Below are positions 42,067 to 49,365 of a stretch of DNA of 64,000 nt, one piece after another. Each line of letters begins with the position of its first letter. Position 1 is the first letter of the stretch. The stretch comes from Opitutaceae bacterium. GTDB lineage: Bacteria > Verrucomicrobiota > Verrucomicrobiia > Opitutales > Opitutaceae. The DNA is taken from positions 241,664-305,663 of the forward strand of contig JAQTYQ010000001.1 of NCBI GenBank assembly GCA_028688225.1, read 5' to 3'. Position numbers and translations under genes: made by a program. The notes under the pieces were generated by a model. That model saw only the letters and a list, made by a program, of their open reading frames with translations. It was not told the origin of the DNA and searched no databases.

Positions 42067-42813
42067 TTAATCCTGAAGGATACGCTCAGCCAGCGTAAGT
42101 GACGAAGAGTCTCCGTTTCCGGTCCAGTCAAACCGAAGCCTGTAAGTTTGTGTTGGAATATTACTGCCGCAGAGTGCGACTGTGAGGATATACGTGCCCG
42201 GCGCAGAGAACACGTCTCGCCCAGACCCAGTCCTGAGAGTCAGTTCTCTCCCATACTTACTGGGAGCGAAAACCTGCTGAGGAGTGTGCTGAATCCCGAT
42301 GACGAGCACATCGAGAAATTCACGCGCCCTTGGACTCAGCGTCTTGCTCAATGCATCCGGCTCGTGTGATCGCGCATATGGCAACTGCTCCACATCGTGG
42401 TCCCTGACTACTGCCCCGTCTTTCTCAATCTTCAGCAACTTCCCGAAACAACCAGTTGCGGGTTGCGTCCAATTCAAGGTAACAGCCACGCGAAAAAATT
42501 GATGAGAGGCGCCATCCCTTCCCGTGTGACATCCGGAGATTTGCTCGTTGCACTCAACGGTGAGCTTGAGCCTGTTCCGTTCTTCTAGATCCAACACCTT
42601 CTTTCGTTCTCTCGCCCAAAGGTCATATGCCGTGAAAATAACGGCGAGTACAGCAAACGCCCACCATACGAACTTCCAGTGAGCGTCAAAAGGCGTGGCG
42701 GAAAGCACAACAGCCAGCACCATGAAGCCACTGGTCACTTTTCCCGCCCAATGTCGCCAAAATGCTCCAATAAACTGTCGCCCGAGGGACCGCGTGATTT
42801 GCTGAGGCGCCAT
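42067..42813 (-). CDS. Hypothetical protein with two N-terminal membrane helices
   Basis: 248 residues from the ATG at 42813; a TTG further upstream is less likely. Two membrane segments near residues 30-65 (VTSGFMVLAVVLSATPF and FVWWAFAVLAVIFTAYDLW) precede a charged linker (ARERKKVLDLEERNRLKL) and a beta-rich domain (FFRVAVTLNWTQPATGCFGKLLKIEKDG..., APGTYILTVALCG). No family is recognised. Base composition is less GC-rich than in its neighbours and it is a single gene divergent from cls, suggesting acquisition. A small hairpin (TCTCTTG-GA-CAAGAGA) lies just beyond its stop. Confidence 0.55.
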   Translation of the reverse strand: MAPQQITRSLGRQFIGAFWRHWAGKVTSGFMVLAVVLSATPFDAHWKFVWWAFAVLAVIFTAYDLWARERKKVLDLEERNRLKLTVECNEQISGCHTGRDGASHQFFRVAVTLNWTQPATGCFGKLLKIEKDGAVVRDHDVEQLPYARSHEPDALSKTLSPRAREFLDVLVIGIQHTPQQVFAPSKYGRELTLRTGSGRDVFSAPGTYILTVALCGSNIPTQTYRLRFDWTGNGDSSSLTLAERILQD

Positions 42814-42959
42814 ACGATCCGCTGATAAACAAGTTCGCCGAAGTGGTCGAGGTACATTCCGCACCTCCGTCTCGATCAAGTTGCGGACGGATACTCAAAC
42901 TAGGACACCACCTTAGGCCACCGGCGAATGCGCTTCCCTCCATCGCCCCGGGCGGCAAA

Positions 42960-44405
42960 ATGGGATCGGTCATCATGGAGACGGAATCCCCGCTGTATGC
43001 CGAAATTCTTCGCCACCTGCTGACGGTCGGCGGCTTTCTGCTCGCGGTCTTCCTGATCGCCCGCCTCATGAGCGAAAAACGGCAGCCGGGCAACACCGTG
43101 GCCTGGCTGCTCGGCATCGTGCTCATTCCCTACGTGGGGGTGCCGCTGTATTTGCTCTTCGGAGGCCGCAAGCTCCAACGTCTGGTGGCGCGGAAGTCGC
43201 GGCTGTCACCCGTGCCGTCGGCGGTGACCGCCGTCACCTCCCCGGTCGCGACCGGAGCCATCGCGCAGGCCCTGGTCCGCGAGGGCGGATGCGCGCCGGT
43301 GGGCGGCAACGCCGTGCGCTTTCTCACCCGCGGCGATGAGGCGTACGCCGAACTCGAACGGCAGATCCGCGGAGCCCGGCAGACGATTCATCTGATGACT
43401 TTCATCCTCGGCCGCGATGACACGGGGAAGCGGATCGTGGAATTACTGGCCCAGCGCGCCCGCGAGGGGGTGAAGGTCAGGCTGCTGCTCGACGCCGTCG
43501 GCTGCTTCCTGAGCAGCCGCGGTTTCGTGGATCCGATCCGGCGGGCCGGCGGTGAGGTGCACCGTTTCATGCCCGTGCTGCCGTTGCAGTGGCGCGGCTC
43601 GGCCAACCTCCGCAACCACCGCAAGATTGCCGTGTTCGACCAGCAGAGCGCCATCCTCGGCGGACACAATCTGGCGATCGAGTACATGGGGCGGCTGCCG
43701 CTGAAAAAACGCTGGCGCGACTTTGGCGCGGTCATCGAGGGTCCCGCCGTCGAGCTGCTGAACGAGGTTTTCCTCGCCGACTGGTGTTACGCGAGCGGCC
43801 AGTCGGTCGACACGCTGCACGCGGAGAGCGGCGCCCCGGTGCTCGAGCCGCGCGGCGCGTGTGAGCTGCAGGTGATCGCCAGCGGACCCGACGTCACGGG
43901 CGATCCCTTGTACGAGGGCATCCTTTCATTCCTCCAGGAGGCGAAGCGGCGCATCTGGATCATCACGCCGTATTTCATCCCCGACGAGGTGATCTTCCGC
44001 TCGCTGCTGGTCAAGGCCCGCACGGGACACGAGGTGAAACTCGTGGTGCCGGCCCGCTCGAACCATCCGATCGCCGACCAGGCGCGGCGCCACTACCTGC
44101 GCGAGTTGCAGAAGGCCGGCGTGCAGGTGCTCCTGTACCGGCCCGGCATGATGCACTGCAAGGGCATGATCATCGACGACCGCGTGGGTCTGCTCGGCTC
44201 GGCGAACTTCGATTTGCGCTCGCTCTTCGTGAACTTCGAGATCGGCGTGTTCGTCTATTCCGAGCCCGAGGTGCACGCCATGCGCGCCTGGGCCCAAGAA
44301 CTCATGGGCCACAGCCATCCGCTGGCGGCGGGGAAACCCTCGCGCCGCCGCCTGCTCGGCAACATCGCCGAGGACGTCAGCCGGCTGCTGGCGCCGCTGC
44401 TGTGA
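42960..44405 (+). CDS. cls: Cardiolipin synthase (phospholipase D family)
   Basis: About 481 residues from the ATG at 42960; an ATG at 42975 is also possible. Two membrane helices (GGFLLAVFLIARLM and AWLLGIVLIPYVGVPLYLLFG) precede two PLD/HKD motifs: NHRKIAVFDQQSAILGGHN and HCKGMIIDDRVGLLGSANFD. Cls joins phosphatidylglycerol units into cardiolipin in the inner membrane. The last 15 codons plus stop are duplicated at 45065-45120, beyond a transposase-like gene. Confidence 0.92.
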   Translation: MGSVIMETESPLYAEILRHLLTVGGFLLAVFLIARLMSEKRQPGNTVAWLLGIVLIPYVGVPLYLLFGGRKLQRLVARKSRLSPVPSAVTAVTSPVATGAIAQALVREGGCAPVGGNAVRFLTRGDEAYAELERQIRGARQTIHLMTFILGRDDTGKRIVELLAQRAREGVKVRLLLDAVGCFLSSRGFVDPIRRAGGEVHRFMPVLPLQWRGSANLRNHRKIAVFDQQSAILGGHNLAIEYMGRLPLKKRWRDFGAVIEGPAVELLNEVFLADWCYASGQSVDTLHAESGAPVLEPRGACELQVIASGPDVTGDPLYEGILSFLQEAKRRIWIITPYFIPDEVIFRSLLVKARTGHEVKLVVPARSNHPIADQARRHYLRELQKAGVQVLLYRPGMMHCKGMIIDDRVGLLGSANFDLRSLFVNFEIGVFVYSEPEVHAMRAWAQELMGHSHPLAAGKPSRRRLLGNIAEDVSRLLAPLL

Positions 44406-44412
44406 CGCCGGA
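44357..44412 (+). repeat. Direct repeat, left copy: cls 3' end
   Basis: 56 bp covering the last cls codons and stop. The same sequence with two mismatches is at 45065-45120. The two copies bracket the REP-RAYT-REP unit. Confidence 0.8.
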
Positions 44413-44435
44413 ATCTGGAAAGCGCGACCAAGCTT

Positions 44436-45065
44436 GTAGGGGCGCAGTCTTGCTGCGCCCGCCTCGCTATTCGCCGACGGCCAGCGACGGCGGAATCGGC
44501 AACCCAATCCACTCGCACGGCGGCACCGCTCCGGGATTCAGCTGCGACATGAACAGGAAGGTCTCCGGCCGCGGACAACGCCAATGCGGCCATGCCTGAT
44601 CCGCAGCAATCAACCCCGCCCGATACGGATTGAGGAACACATAGAGGCCGTAGGACTCCATCGACTCCGCGAGCCGAAGCCGGTGCTCGAAGAAATCCCT
44701 CTGCCAAACGAGCCCGGCGGCACCTAGCACCGGCCGGGTTTGCGCTTTAAACCGCGCCACAACCCGCCCCAGTGACAATCGACTTCCGAGAGTGAGCACC
44801 CAATGGAAATGATCTGGCATTATCGTGAACGCCCAGGTTTCGGAGTCTCCGCCTTCGTCCGACCGGCGGATAATGTCGCTCAGGGTCGCGGCAATTGCAG
44901 CCTCCGTCAAACCCAGGGTCCGAAAGCGCGTGCAGCAGGTGATGAAATAATTCGTTCCGGGCTGCGACCAGCGATGGGCCGAGAGCGCGTCCGTTCGGCG
45001 CGGTTGCATAGGGGGTACCGGTCAGTTTGGCGATTTTGGTGGGCGCAGCAAGTCTGCGCCCCTAC
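44436..45065 (-). mobile_element. REP-RAYT-REP unit
   Basis: The RAYT gene is enclosed by two REP elements in inverted orientation. The left one (44436-44460) reads GTAGGGGCGCAG, a short loop, then CTGCGCCC. The right one (45041-45065) is its reverse complement with one mismatch. The right REP directly abuts the duplicated cls 3' end. This is the layout of a REPtron, a RAYT with its cognate REPs. Confidence 0.75.
44467..45009 (-). CDS. REP-associated tyrosine transposase (RAYT, Y1/HUH family)
   Basis: 180 residues. The HUH motif lies in TIMPDHFHWVLTLG and the catalytic Tyr is probably in SYGLYVFLNPYRAGLI, which matches the family Y-x-NP-RAGL pattern. The N-terminal GTNYFITCCTRFR is also typical. 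RAYTs nick and join single-stranded REP DNA with a GTAG head; they spread REPs rather than whole IS elements. The protein looks intact. The gene sits between inverted GTAG REPs of the GGGCGCAG family, of which further copies exist at 35779-35839 and 45132-45156. Confidence 0.9.
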   Translation of the reverse strand: MQPRRTDALSAHRWSQPGTNYFITCCTRFRTLGLTEAAIAATLSDIIRRSDEGGDSETWAFTIMPDHFHWVLTLGSRLSLGRVVARFKAQTRPVLGAAGLVWQRDFFEHRLRLAESMESYGLYVFLNPYRAGLIAADQAWPHWRCPRPETFLFMSQLNPGAVPPCEWIGLPIPPSLAVGE

Positions 45066-45120
45066 GGCAACGTCGCCGAGGACGTCAGCCGGCTGCTGGC
45101 GCCGCTGCTGTGAGGCCGGA
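45065..45120 (+). repeat. Direct repeat, right copy: displaced cls 3' end
   Basis: Begins CGGCAACGTCGCCGAGGAC and runs through the TGA stop and GGCCGGA. It differs from the cls end at two positions only and has no gene attached, so it is a relic made when the RAYT unit entered or when the segment was duplicated. Confidence 0.8.
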
Positions 45121-45131
45121 TGGATGCAATC

Positions 45132-45156
45132 GGGCGCAGCCAGCCTGCGCCCCTAC
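45132..45156 (-). repeat. GTAG REP element of the RAYT family (third local copy)
   Basis: GGGCGCAGCCAGCCTGCGCCCCTAC on the plus strand would be a GTAG-headed REP on the minus strand; its stem GGGCGCAG/CTGCGCCC equals that of the two RAYT-flanking elements. Confidence 0.7.
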
Positions 45157-45191
45157 GCCCGCCCGGCTCTGGATGGGATCGCCTGCAACTG

Positions 45192-46805
45192 TCATCCGGC
45201 CTCCGGCTTCCGGCCTCCGGTTCCTGTTTTCTCCTCCTCGAGCAGGAGCTTGTACTCGACGGCGTCGCGGAGCGCCTCCCAGGAGGCCTCGATGATGTTG
45301 TCGCTCACGCCGACCGTGCCCCAGATTTCCTGGCCGTCGGTGGTTTCGATCAGCACGCGGGTGCGGGAATTGGTGCCGCGCCGGCTGTCCAGGATGCGCA
45401 CCTTGTAATCGCTCAGGGCCGTGTCCTTGATGACCGGATGGGCTTTCTCGAGGGCGAGGCGCAACGCCTTGTCGAGGGCGCCGATCGGACCGACGCACTC
45501 GGCCACGGTGTGGACGGGTTTGCCGTTGACCTTCAGTTTCACCGTGGCTTCGGCCACAACCGAGGACTCCGGCCCGCGCCGCTCGATGATCACGCGGTAG
45601 CCCTCGAACGTGAACGAGGGCACGTGCCGTTTCAGCCATTTGGCCAGCAGCAGCTTCAGGGAGGCGTCGGCCGCCTCGAATTCGTGCCCCTCGAATTCCA
45701 GCTGCTTCAGTTCCTCGATGATCTCCTTCAACTCCGGCGCCTTCTCGTCGAGGGCGAAGCCCAGTTCCTTCGCCTTCATGACAATGCTGCTGCGGCCGGC
45801 CAAGTCGGATACCAGCACCCGCGTGCGGTTGCCGACCGTGGCCGGGTCGATGTGCTCGTAACTGCGTGCGACCTTCTGGGCGGCGTTGGCATGGAGGCCG
45901 CCCTTGTGGGCAAAGGCCGAGGTGCCGACAAAAGGCTCCTTCGGATCCGGGCGCTGGTTGGCCAGCTCGTCGAGGTAGTGGGAAAGCTCGCGCAGCTGCG
46001 GCAGGTTGGGGCGGCAGAACGCAGTGCGGTCCATCTTCAGGAAGAGGTTCGGCAGGATGGTCGTGAGGTTGGCATTGCCGGTGCGCTCGCCGTAGCCGTT
46101 GATCGTGCCCTGCACGAGCGTGGCGCCGGCCGCGATGCCGGCAAGCGAGACCGCCACCCCGAGGCCGCTGTCGTTGTGACAGTGCACCCCCACGCTGCCG
46201 CCGCCGAATTCGCGCACGACCCGGGCAACGGTTTCCTTGAGGTCGTCAACCAGCGTGCCGCCGTTGGTGTCGCACAGCGTGAGGTTGTCCGCGCCGCCCC
46301 GCTTCGCCGCGGCCAGGGTCCGGAGCGCGTAGTCAGGGTTATTCTTGAAGCCGTCGAAAAAGTGCTCGGCATCGTAGATGACCTCGCGGCCGTGGGCGAC
46401 GAGGTGGCGCACCGAGTCCTCGATCATGGCCAGGTTCTCCTCGGCGGTGGTGCGCAGGATTTCGGTGACGTGGAGCAGCCAGGTCTTGCCCACGATGGTC
46501 ACGACGGGGGTCCCGGCATCGACCAGCACCTTGAGCTGCGGATCGTGGGCGGCGGTGGCGCCCGCCCGCCGGGTCGAACCGAAGGCGGCGACCCGGGCGT
46601 GGCGGAGTTTCAGCTTGCCCACCTCGGCGAAGAAGGTGATGTCGCGCGGGTTGGAGCCGGGAAAGCCGCCCTCGATGTAGTCGACGCCGAACTGGTCGAG
46701 CCGCTCGGTGATGAGGAGCTTGTCGGTCACGGAGAATGAGATGCCCTCGCCCTGCGTGCCGTCGCGGAGAGTGGTGTCGTAGATCTTGAGCGGTGGGTTT
46801 TTCAT
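45192..46805 (-). CDS. cimA: Citramalate synthase (CimA type)
   Basis: 537 residues. It condenses pyruvate and acetyl-CoA to citramalate, the threonine-independent entry to isoleucine. The HMGL-like TIM barrel starts IYDTTLRDGTQGEGISFSV and has CDTNGGTLVDDL and VGVHCHNDSGLGVAVS for metal binding. The linker GTSAFAHKGGLHANA and the C-terminal regulatory domain (about 390-520) match CimA/LeuA2 rather than LeuA length. The last 15 residues (EEEKTGTGGRKPEAG) are encoded by CCGGCCT-type words. The start codon touches the T-tract of an attenuator terminator, with an Ile-rich leader peptide upstream. Confidence 0.94.
   Translation of the reverse strand: MKNPPLKIYDTTLRDGTQGEGISFSVTDKLLITERLDQFGVDYIEGGFPGSNPRDITFFAEVGKLKLRHARVAAFGSTRRAGATAAHDPQLKVLVDAGTPVVTIVGKTWLLHVTEILRTTAEENLAMIEDSVRHLVAHGREVIYDAEHFFDGFKNNPDYALRTLAAAKRGGADNLTLCDTNGGTLVDDLKETVARVVREFGGGSVGVHCHNDSGLGVAVSLAGIAAGATLVQGTINGYGERTGNANLTTILPNLFLKMDRTAFCRPNLPQLRELSHYLDELANQRPDPKEPFVGTSAFAHKGGLHANAAQKVARSYEHIDPATVGNRTRVLVSDLAGRSSIVMKAKELGFALDEKAPELKEIIEELKQLEFEGHEFEAADASLKLLLAKWLKRHVPSFTFEGYRVIIERRGPESSVVAEATVKLKVNGKPVHTVAECVGPIGALDKALRLALEKAHPVIKDTALSDYKVRILDSRRGTNSRTRVLIETTDGQEIWGTVGVSDNIIEASWEALRDAVEYKLLLEEEKTGTGGRKPEAG
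45195..45224. repeat. Word-type repeat forming the cimA 3' end
   Basis: Iterated CCGGCCT, CCGGCTT, CCGGCCT and CCGGTTC words lie directly before the stop codon on the minus strand. They encode the TGTGGRKPEAG tail, which resembles the repeat-encoded TGDRRPETG in SMC. Confidence 0.6.
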
Positions 46806-46834
46806 AAAAAAGCCCCGGGGTTCTGGCCCGGGGC
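46806..46834 (-). terminator. Attenuator terminator immediately before cimA
   Basis: On the minus strand GCCCCGGG (46834-46827) and CCCGGGGC (46819-46812) form an 8-bp stem with a 7-nt loop, followed by TTTTTT that ends at the ATG of cimA. It is an intrinsic terminator placed in the leader of a biosynthetic gene. When formed it would also hide the GGGG stretch nearest the start codon. Confidence 0.85.
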
Positions 46835-46866
46835 ATTGAGAGTGACGTGCGAGTTAACGCGGTGGC

Positions 46867-46950
46867 TTACGCCATGTCTCCATGCCCGGGCCGGCGGCCC
46901 AGAATAATCGAGCCGATGATCGCGCTACGGATGGTGGAACTAAGCCTCAT
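46867..46950 (-). CDS. Ile-rich leader peptide of the cimA attenuator
   Basis: A 27-codon frame from the ATG at 46950 to TAA at 46869-46867, ending about 32 nt before the terminator hairpin. It begins MRLSSTIRSAIIGSIILG: five Ile and two Leu codons fall within residues 3-17, including two adjacent Ile-Ile pairs. CimA makes the isoleucine precursor, so ribosome stalling at the Ile codons under Ile shortage could favour an antiterminator. A GGCCGCCGGCC hairpin and a CCCGGGC segment at the end of the frame can pair alternatively with the terminator arms. No strong Shine-Dalgarno precedes it. Confidence 0.7.
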   Translation of the reverse strand: MRLSSTIRSAIIGSIILGRRPGHGDMA

Positions 46951-47059
46951 GACGCGGGAGTAAAACAATGGAAGGAAAGGTGAATCCCGGCCCAGTGTCC
47001 ACCCTGTTTTTCCGGCTGTCCCGGGATCACGTCGGCACTGGCGATCGGGCTGACTGGCT

Positions 47060-47065
47060 ATTATA
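47060..47065 (-). promoter_or_regulatory. Candidate -10 box for the cimA leader transcript
   Basis: An exact TATAAT on the minus strand, about 110 bp upstream of the leader-peptide ATG. No consensus -35 hexamer is present 16-18 bp upstream. It would give a leader RNA of about 240 nt before cimA. Confidence 0.4.
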
Positions 47066-47227
47066 GTAACACCCCCGCAGCGTACGCCGTGGGCAGTCTG
47101 CAAACTGGAGCGGCGACGCCCCGTCGCCGTTTTTCTCGGGAGCACGCGACGAGGGCGTCGCATCCCCATAAAATAGCCGGGCTAGCCCACGAGGAAGAGA
47201 GATCATCGCTTCGTACCGCCCGGCTGT

Positions 47228-47563
47228 TTACGGGCCCTTGGCCGGCGGCGCGTTGGTGATCGAAAGAATGTCCTGCGGGTTGAGGATATAGATGGGACCT
47301 TGATCCAATTCGACGATCAGGACGCCCGCCGCCGCCTTGACCGATTTGACGCTGACCAGGGTCACCACCGCCCCTTCCTTTCTCAGGGTCAGATAGACCG
47401 GCGTGGTGGAAATGCTCGGGAAGGCCAGTGCGTAGCCGCGGGCAAGTTCCTCGACCTCGGTGGCGACGTAGACGTTGACCGGCGGTTGGGCGCCGGGGAC
47501 CGGCGGCTGGCCGAAGCCGGTGAGCGCAGCGGCCAGGAAGAGCAGCGTGGTGATCGTTTTCAT
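47228..47563 (-). CDS. Small exported hypothetical protein
   Basis: 111 residues from the ATG at 47563, with a signal peptide (MKTITTLLFLAAALTGFGQ). The mature part is Pro-rich at first (PPVPGAQPPVNVYV) and then a compact alpha/beta sequence (VVTLVSVKSVKAAAGVLIVELDQGPIYILNPQDILSITNAPP), which could bind a surface partner. No family is recognised. It lies between the thrC 3' end and the cimA leader, with 322 bp upstream that hold only repeats, so it is probably a single-gene unit. Confidence 0.55.
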   Translation of the reverse strand: MKTITTLLFLAAALTGFGQPPVPGAQPPVNVYVATEVEELARGYALAFPSISTTPVYLTLRKEGAVVTLVSVKSVKAAAGVLIVELDQGPIYILNPQDILSITNAPPAKGP

Positions 47564-47885
47564 GATGGGTGACCACGAATAAACACCGCGCAACGCCCCG
47601 GCGCAATACCCAGGCCGCATCCATGCCGTCGCAGTCGCAAAAAAAATCACGTAGCAACCGAGGTCGCGAGGCTGCATTGGGCGACTGACACCGCTGCTGA
47701 CGTCGGCTGCTACCGCAAAACCATGAATGGATCACTGGTCAGGCAACGCGGGCAGGACGTCCAGCCAGCATTCTGCTGGACAGCAGAACGCCGCGGGCGT
47801 CATGGCTGACCGCCCTGTTCCACTACCTGCCAAGACGGCCGCGCCATTTTGAATAAGGAACCTGGAGACGAAGTCCGACAGGTTC
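47564..47885. other. Intergenic region between thrC and the small exported gene
   Basis: No gene seen. It holds a perfect small hairpin TTCTGCTG-GA-CAGCAGAA (47771-47788) and the REP-like hairpin that begins in the thrC stop codon (47857-47889). The promoter of the small exported gene should be here but is not obvious. Confidence 0.5.
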
Positions 47886-47889
47886 CTAC
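47857..47889 (-). repeat. GTAG-headed REP-like hairpin overlapping the thrC stop codon
   Basis: On the minus strand GTAG (47889-47886) is followed by GGAACCTG, a 14-nt loop, and CAGGTTCC. The TAG of the GTAG head is the thrC stop codon. No T-tract follows, so it is a REP-like element that may protect the mRNA end. Confidence 0.6.
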
Positions 47890-49244
47890 ACCCCGTGCTG
47901 CCCGATGAACGCCTTGATGGTGGTGGCGGCGGCGCGCACCGGATGCTTGACGACGGGCCGGGACTTCAGGGCCTCGAGGCTGGAATGGATCGGCTCCTGG
48001 CCGATGGCAGCCCGGATCACCTCGGGAAATTTCGCCGGACTCGCTGTCGCCAGCACCACGCTCACCCGGTCGCGGCTGATCTCCTTGAAACCGCAGGCCG
48101 TGTGCGGATCGCAGACATAGCCGTACTTGTGGTAGATGTGCCTGATCAGGCTGCTGATCTCGGCGTCGGTGCAGCGCGAGGCGGTGAAGCTGTCGGCGTC
48201 GAAATGCTCGAAACGGTAGGTGCCGGTGTCCTTGATCGCCTGCATGACCTCCCGGACGTGCACCGGATCGCGGCCGGCGTGATAGTAGAGGAAGCGCTCG
48301 AAGTTCGAGGCCACCTGGATGTCCATCGACGGCGCCAGGCTGGGCGCGACCGCGGTGACACGGTACTCGCCGGTCGTAAAGAGGCGGTAGAGGATGTCGT
48401 TCCGGTTGGTGGCGACCTTGAAGCCGCGGATCGGCACGCCCATCTGCTGCAGCATCCAGCCGGCGAGGACGTTGCCGAAATTGCCCGTGGGCACGACGAA
48501 CTCGACGTTGAGCCGCTTCTCCTTGGGCAGGCGCAGCCAGGCATAAAGGTAGTAGACGCACTGGGCCAGCACCCGCACCAGGTTGATGGAGTTGACCGCG
48601 GACAGCCGGTGTTTTTCGCGGAAGGCCTGGTCGCCAAACACCTCCTTCAAAGCCGCCTGCGCATCGTCGAACGTGCCGTCCACCGCAAGCGCGAACACGT
48701 TGGCCGCGCCGGTGCAGGCCATCTGCCGCTCCTGCAGCGGGGCCACGCGCCCGTCGGGATAGAGGATGAAGATGGCCACGCCGGGCTTTCCCAGCAGTCC
48801 GTGGATGGCCGCCGCGCCGGTGTCGCCCGAGGTGGCGCCGAGCACGTTGAGAGTCTGGCCGCGCACCCGGCACTGGTGCTCGTAGAGATTGCCGAGCAAC
48901 TGCAGCGCGAAATCCTTGAAGGCGAGCGTCGGCCCGTGAAACAGCTCGAGGACAAACAGGTTTTCGCCCAGCTGCTCGAGGGGGGCGATGCCGGGGTGCG
49001 TAAAGCCGCGGTAGGAGCGCACAATGATGTCCTTCAGCGCCGCCGCGTCCACGTCGGTGGCGAACCGGCGGAGGAATTCGTGGCAGAGATCCGCATAGCC
49101 AAGTCCGGCGAAGCGCACCAGATCAGCCGAAAGATCCGGCAGCGTTTCCGGCAGAAACAGGCCGCCGTCGGGGGCCAATCCGATCGCGACCGCCTCGGAG
49201 AAGCCGACCGGTCCGGTTTGCCCGCGCGTGCTGATGTATTTCAT
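47886..49244 (-). CDS. thrC: Threonine synthase
   Basis: 452 residues from the ATG at 49244 (MKYISTRGQTGPVGFSEAV). PLP enzyme converting O-phosphohomoserine to threonine. The PLP lysine lies in HGPTLAFKDFALQLLG; other blocks are GATSGDTGAAAIHGL and VPTGNFGNVLAGWM. Length and N-terminus fit the longer class found in E. coli and fungi. It is last in the plsY-hom-lysC-thrC series, 121 bp after lysC, with a GGCGCA-word repeat between. Confidence 0.96.
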   Translation of the reverse strand: MKYISTRGQTGPVGFSEAVAIGLAPDGGLFLPETLPDLSADLVRFAGLGYADLCHEFLRRFATDVDAAALKDIIVRSYRGFTHPGIAPLEQLGENLFVLELFHGPTLAFKDFALQLLGNLYEHQCRVRGQTLNVLGATSGDTGAAAIHGLLGKPGVAIFILYPDGRVAPLQERQMACTGAANVFALAVDGTFDDAQAALKEVFGDQAFREKHRLSAVNSINLVRVLAQCVYYLYAWLRLPKEKRLNVEFVVPTGNFGNVLAGWMLQQMGVPIRGFKVATNRNDILYRLFTTGEYRVTAVAPSLAPSMDIQVASNFERFLYYHAGRDPVHVREVMQAIKDTGTYRFEHFDADSFTASRCTDAEISSLIRHIYHKYGYVCDPHTACGFKEISRDRVSVVLATASPAKFPEVIRAAIGQEPIHSSLEALKSRPVVKHPVRAAATTIKAFIGQHGV

Positions 49245-49255
49245 CCGGAAAAGTG

Positions 49256-49336
49256 GTAGCCGCAAAAAGGCGCAGGATGCGCAAAAATATGATGCGGATT
49301 TCGACTCTTCTTTGTGCCTTTTGCGCCTTCTGGAGG
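49256..49336. repeat. GGCGCAAAA-type word repeat between lysC and thrC
   Basis: GCCGCAAAAAGGCGCAGG and GCGCAAAAAT on the left are mirrored by TTTGTGCCTTTTGCGCCTTC on the right, so the block is an imperfect inverted repeat built of iterated GGCGCAAAA words. It spans the thrC leader just before its start codon. Confidence 0.6.
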
Positions 49337-49365
49337 CAGTTCCAGTCTGTCTGGCTGAGCCGTAC

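Noticed and set aside
47110-47137. Hairpin GGCGACG-CCC-CGTCGCC followed by TTTTT on the plus strand, considered as an intrinsic terminator
   Set aside because: No plus-strand gene ends here; both neighbours are on the minus strand. It is more likely another repeat hairpin.
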